From an uncultured Clostridia bacterium (lineage in GTDB: Bacteria > Bacillota > Clostridia > Oscillospirales > Oscillospiraceae): 14,247 nt of DNA. Position numbers and translations under genes: made by a program. Shown in pieces: positions 11,501 through 14,247 of the stretch (position 1 is the first letter of the stretch; each line of letters begins with the position of its first letter). The stretch spans positions 1-14,247 of the forward strand of contig CALYTU010000030.1 in NCBI GenBank assembly GCA_945487445.1, written 5' to 3'. The notes beneath the pieces were generated by a model. The model had not been told where the DNA came from. It did not search any database and saw nothing but the letters and a program-made list of their open reading frames with translations.

Positions 11501-14105
11501 GGCAAACGCCTCTCAGGATCAGTACGACGGCAAATATGGCTTCAAGGTCCAGCCCGGCTACGATCCCGCCAAGTACAACAATGTGCAGAATCCTTGGGAT
11601 CTACTGAAGCCCGTTGTCTTCACCGGTTCCAGCTGCTCCATCCAGGGCGGCGGCGCCATCACCGTCAAGCCCAAGAACGGCGTCTACAATCCTCCCTCCG
11701 GCGCCAGCTCCAGCCTGAAGTACATTGGCATCAAGATCAACAAGACCAATCCCAGCACTCAGTATACTGTCTCCGCTGTTTCCAACAACACCGCTTGGGG
11801 CACTGTTTCCGTGAACGGCAATGTGATCACCGCGACACCCGCCAACGGCTACTATGTTGCCGGTGCGCAGGTCCTCTCCGGTACTGCCACCTTTGCCATC
11901 AACGGCAACACCATCACCGTGACGCCCAGCTCCGATTGCACCATTCAGGTCAACTTTGAAGCGAAGACCTCTGTGACTGTCACCTACGTGTCCTCCGGCA
12001 CGGTTGTCGGTTCCAAGACCGTCTACGTCCAGGAGAGTGTCACGCTGCCCAGCTCTGTGAACAACACGCCTTCCGGCTGGACCTTCATCGGCTGGACTGA
12101 GAACCAGGTCGAGCAGACCCAGAACAAGCCCACCTACTACGCGCCCGGCGCAAGCTACACCGTCCCCCGCAACATCACCCTGTACGCACTGTACAAGAAG
12201 GGGCAGACTACCGGCGGCGGCAAGGCTTACGAGCTGGTTACCTCCACGCCTTCCGACTGGACCGGCAACTACGTGATCACCTCCGGCACCGACTCCAACA
12301 TGCTGATCCTGAAGGGTCTGTCCGGCACCACGCCTCATACGACTGCTGACGGCGCCAGCTCCCTGTCCGCCTCCGGCGCGACGCTGAACGGCTCCAAGCT
12401 GCAGAACGTCAATGACATCTATGTGTTCCAGGTTGCGGCATCCAGCAGTGGGGGGTTCAGCACCGGTTATTCCCTGCAGAACAAGTCCACCGGCACCTAC
12501 CTGTATGCAGACAGCACCAACGGCTTCTACAGCGTGGAAAGACAGTACAGCTCCGGCATGACCTGGGGTCTGAAATACGCCGGTGGCTGCACCGTGATCA
12601 GCAATTCCGCTGTCTACTCTCATCCGTACCTGGCCAGAATCTACGACTATGATTACTTTGACATGACCAACCGTTATGACACCGACTACCCGACCCAGCT
12701 GTGGAAGGAAACCGAAGGCACCACGGAAGTCGAGATTTACTGGACCAACCCCAACGCGCATACCCACTCCCTGCAGTACGTTGCCGCTGTGGCTGCCACC
12801 TGCACCAATGCCGGCCACTCTGCTTACTACTACTGCTCCGGCTGCAACAAGTACTTCTCCGACTCCAACGCGCAGAATGAGATCACCCTCGCCAGCACGA
12901 ATATCCCCGCTCTGGGCCACAACTTCGGCGCCTGGACCGTGACCACTGCTGCCACCTGCACCAAGGCTGGCGTGGAGACTCGTTACTGCTCTCGCTGCAA
13001 CGCCACCGAGACCCGTAATGTTGCGGCCCTTGGCCACAATGCCGGCACCCCCGTGATTGAGAATCGCGTGGAGCCCACTTCCACCAAGGACGGCGGCTAT
13101 GATACGGTTGTCTACTGCACGCGCTGCAACGCGGAGCTGAGCCGTGAGCACACCGTGCTTCCCGCCACCGGCACCGATGATGCCGAGCTCGACGAGAGCC
13201 TGATCCTCTACTCCTCCATCTCTGTTGGCGTCGAGATTCAGACCACCTTCGGCGTCCGCCGGACCCAGGTCCAGAACTACGCCAGCTGGTACATCGAGGT
13301 CACGAAGATTGCTTCCGGCTCCGGCCTGAACGAGACCAAGCGCTTCGGCCCCGGCCAGGAAGGCGCTGTTGAAGACGGCTACATCATGAATGCTGTCTAC
13401 ACCGACATCACCGCTAAGGAAATGGGTGTCACCTACACGGCCACCCTGCACTGCTTCACTGAAGACGGCCATGAGGTCTACAGCCAGACCACGACCAACA
13501 CCGTTCGTGATTACTTGATCGACGAGCTCACCAATTCGGACAACTCCGATGCGATGCGTACCCTCTGCGCCGATATGCTGAACTACGGTGCTGCTGCTCA
13601 GGTTTACTTCCATTGCGATGTGGACGCCCTGGTCAACGAGAACCTGCCCGCTGACGCTGCTGCTGCCAAGGCGCAGTTCGAGACGAAGGGTGAGGCTCCC
13701 GCCAACCTGGTGAACAGCGACAACGGTCCTACCCTGTACGGCTCTGTTTCCATCATGAACCGTGTTGTTCTGGGTCTGACTGCCCGTAACCTCAGCACCA
13801 CCGGTACTGTGCAGATCCGCGTTAAGGATCACAACACCGGTGCGGTGAAGGCAACTCTGGATACCACCAAGCGCGGCAGCGTCTACACGGCTGACTTCGA
13901 CAAGATCGAAGCCAATGAGATGCGCACTCCGTTCGATTTCGTGACCGTTGTGGACGGCACTGAGACCGGCAACACCCTGACCTGGTCTGTGGAAGGCTAC
14001 GTCCGTGCCAGCCGTCAGAATTCCGAGACCTCCGCTGAGGAGCTCGCTCTTCTGAATGCTATGCTGAAATACGTTGACGCTGCTTCCAATGTTTCGTTCA
14101 ACTGA
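8514..14105 (+). CDS. Secreted multidomain protein with a papain-like cysteine peptidase and an HExxH zinc peptidase
   Basis: 1863 residues. Residues 1-27 are a signal peptide (MKHLKK, hydrophobic core, ALA site). About 70-330 is a C1-family peptidase: Gln95, GSCWAHA with Cys101, NHAITVVGW with His274, KNSWG with Asn305. About 335-530 resembles the lectin-like domain that often follows clostridial C1 peptidases. 537-605 is an InlB-like beta repeat. About 690-1065 is a zincin domain with HEYQH (853-857) and WLNE, Glu873 a possible third ligand, resembling M30 (hyicolysin) peptidases. 1083-1150 is a second copy of the same repeat and 1154-1231 another InlB-type (Flg_new-like) repeat. 1237-1419 is a beta-rich domain not identified; 1420-1556 holds three repeats with CSGC, CSRC and CTRC; 1557-1863 is a C-terminal domain with MLNYGAAAQ. 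No LPXTG, SLH or dockerin is seen, so it is released or held non-covalently. Likely role: extracellular or surface proteolysis; targets unknown. Intact, monocistronic, ends at terminator 14148-14179. Confidence 0.9.
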   Translation: MKHLKKLVALLLTAVMVLAMFPATALAAEDSQDLPKDQNYGLINKYHVGTTAVTDAYLRGESLTVNGVNLSQPVRDLPSKYDSRTYNYVTSVKDQNPYGSCWAHAALASIESYMIKHGVKVGTGSAATTSLNLSETQHCYFNYTSAYDAEGMLNGDKSAASKGCLDQGGNGEMSAYTLQRWCGAASESDSALAYSNARTVAYSGLNSQYAYGSNICHVQNSEWIPASNIDAVKQAIMDYGAGNISYYESGNSYTYTCTIDTSSQNSQNHKWANHAITVVGWDDSISSSRFSPNKPSRNGAWICKNSWGTGSYDNGYTYISYEDTSVTEGSIFFYDAEPIDNYDHNYQYDGTCNVVTAGKGWNNSISACTGFANDTKVANVFTAKGSETLKAIAFCNWDEAMSYTVEIYKNPTTGNPSSGSLVSTVSGTLTFPGYYTIPLSTTVPLSANETFSVVITQNVPKADDHGYYVHTPYDATFNNSNVISWATFTHANHGDTSYYKEPNGNWTDCPDNGDYRIKAYTVDGASDPEPNPPTPTEYTVTAVSNNNAWGTVSVSGNIITATPAAGYYVADAQVTSGTATFSINGNTITVNPTSDCTVKVIFAEKSSGTDEGDKGIVIDDDASGGYEGDYVVIYNPATSANTSYSTGTMTGLIETDVNPVVIEKQKLDVDAMPYKIDIDPMLAKMAQTAKLGPEPEPVTASFNVGSTRNFSILSQYSPTGSSSVQFKCLYVGQHCYIWTPTSTASNVYPLDQIDSSFAKQAADEFDSKFDLMQSSFGTHTNGSQGDGKLSILYYNIEDGFDGTGGYIAGFFYSPDISNNGLPILNIDTYPGVYYKVNDKERKTMDYTYNTMVHEYQHLINYSHTSGMSSWLNECFSAAAEEICYPGSSVVSRIQSWEDYNYSENNDWLNPPAEFKYNSSFNLHKGYSMYAWDNNLDDILALYSQVSFFAQYLYTRFGNSIYQQISNRFSSGEVAAITSATGVNCADLVRDFRVAVTANASQDQYDGKYGFKVQPGYDPAKYNNVQNPWDLLKPVVFTGSSCSIQGGGAITVKPKNGVYNPPSGASSSLKYIGIKINKTNPSTQYTVSAVSNNTAWGTVSVNGNVITATPANGYYVAGAQVLSGTATFAINGNTITVTPSSDCTIQVNFEAKTSVTVTYVSSGTVVGSKTVYVQESVTLPSSVNNTPSGWTFIGWTENQVEQTQNKPTYYAPGASYTVPRNITLYALYKKGQTTGGGKAYELVTSTPSDWTGNYVITSGTDSNMLILKGLSGTTPHTTADGASSLSASGATLNGSKLQNVNDIYVFQVAASSSGGFSTGYSLQNKSTGTYLYADSTNGFYSVERQYSSGMTWGLKYAGGCTVISNSAVYSHPYLARIYDYDYFDMTNRYDTDYPTQLWKETEGTTEVEIYWTNPNAHTHSLQYVAAVAATCTNAGHSAYYYCSGCNKYFSDSNAQNEITLASTNIPALGHNFGAWTVTTAATCTKAGVETRYCSRCNATETRNVAALGHNAGTPVIENRVEPTSTKDGGYDTVVYCTRCNAELSREHTVLPATGTDDAELDESLILYSSISVGVEIQTTFGVRRTQVQNYASWYIEVTKIASGSGLNETKRFGPGQEGAVEDGYIMNAVYTDITAKEMGVTYTATLHCFTEDGHEVYSQTTTNTVRDYLIDELTNSDNSDAMRTLCADMLNYGAAAQVYFHCDVDALVNENLPADAAAAKAQFETKGEAPANLVNSDNGPTLYGSVSIMNRVVLGLTARNLSTTGTVQIRVKDHNTGAVKATLDTTKRGSVYTADFDKIEANEMRTPFDFVTVVDGTETGNTLTWSVEGYVRASRQNSETSAEELALLNAMLKYVDAASNVSFN
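10122..10329 (+). repeat. InlB-like repeat module A inside the dual protease
   Basis: Encodes residues about 537-605 (EYTVTAVSNNNAWGTVSVSG onward). It is closely similar, at both protein and DNA level, to module B at 11760-11964. It sits directly after the cysteine-peptidase/lectin-like part. Confidence 0.75.
11760..11964 (+). repeat. InlB-like repeat module B inside the dual protease
   Basis: Encodes residues about 1083-1150 (QYTVSAVSNNTAWGTVSVNG onward). It sits directly after the zinc-peptidase part. Together with module A it brackets the metalloprotease, pointing to duplication and domain shuffling. Confidence 0.75.
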
Positions 14106-14147
14106 TTATCAAACGAACGCTAAGCTGCAATTCAACGCATGAACCCC

Positions 14148-14179
14148 GGCCCGTGGAGCTTTGGCTCCACGGGCCTTTT
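14148..14179 (+). terminator. Rho-independent terminator of the dual-protease gene
   Basis: GGCCCGTGGAGC (14148-14159) pairs perfectly with GCTCCACGGGCC (14164-14175) around TTTG, followed by TTTT and an AT-rich run. It lies 42 bases past the stop codon. Confidence 0.95.
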
Positions 14180-14191
14180 AATTCTCTTCGC

Positions 14192-14247
14192 GCATCTGTT
14201 CAGTATCCTGTCATTTCGAGGCGATTCATCGCCGAGAAATCCGTATT
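14192..14247 (-). mobile_element. 123-bp MITE-like element, copy 3, inverted and cut by the window edge
   Basis: Reverse complement of the right end of copies 1 and 2: GCATCTGTTCAGTA, then CTGTCATTTCGA and the hairpin region, ending in CCGTATT at the window end. One outer base differs (GC for GT). The 8 bases before it, CTCTTCGC (14184-14191), are the predicted left target duplication. It begins 12 bases after the terminator T-run. Confidence 0.85.

Overview
The window reads as chromosomal DNA of a Gram-positive anaerobe of the class Clostridia, most likely an Oscillospiraceae-type gut bacterium. This is inferred from four things: a lipoteichoic-acid-synthase-like enzyme, strong AGGAG-type ribosome binding sites, GC-rich genes separated by AT-rich spacers, and a very large secreted protein whose modules (lectin-like C1 peptidase, InlB-type repeats, CxxC repeats, a C-terminal domain with an 'MLNYGAAAQ' motif) are familiar from that family. 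No tRNA, rRNA, CRISPR array, phage gene or transposase gene was seen.

Layout, left to right. 1-344 is a repeat-rich spacer (hairpins, three 44-bp units, short tandem repeats) that also holds a good promoter. 475-2313 (+) is a membrane phosphoglycerol transferase of the LTA synthase family; a palindromic terminator separates it from the convergent 2459-3343 (-), a fusion of a NifX-like domain, a His/Cys-rich repeat linker and a SlyD-like FKBP isomerase. After a divergent spacer holding two strong promoters and a 123-bp mobile element, 3923-5741 (+) is a compact three-gene operon: a J-domain coiled-coil protein, a stand-alone HIRAN protein and a DEDDh 3'-5' exonuclease. 5814-7418 (+) is an ABC-F protein whose second composite ATP site is degenerate. 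7419-8513 is a gene-poor spacer with inverted repeats, a promoter with a possible 21-codon ORF, a second copy of the 123-bp element and a GC-rich stretch of unknown role. 8514-14105 (+) is a 1863-residue secreted protein that carries both a papain-like cysteine peptidase and an HExxH zinc peptidase; it ends at a textbook terminator, followed by an inverted third copy of the 123-bp element cut by the window edge.

The genes do not form one pathway. The coherent units are the J/HIRAN/exonuclease operon (probably DNA-damage or DNA-end processing, by inference) and the cell-envelope or extracellular functions at the two ends. The best candidates for something little described are the three-gene operon, the dual-protease protein, the NifX-SlyD fusion, and the 123-bp MITE-like element, two copies of which have 8-bp target duplications readable directly in the sequence; one of them sits exactly at the expected transcription start of the operon promoter.
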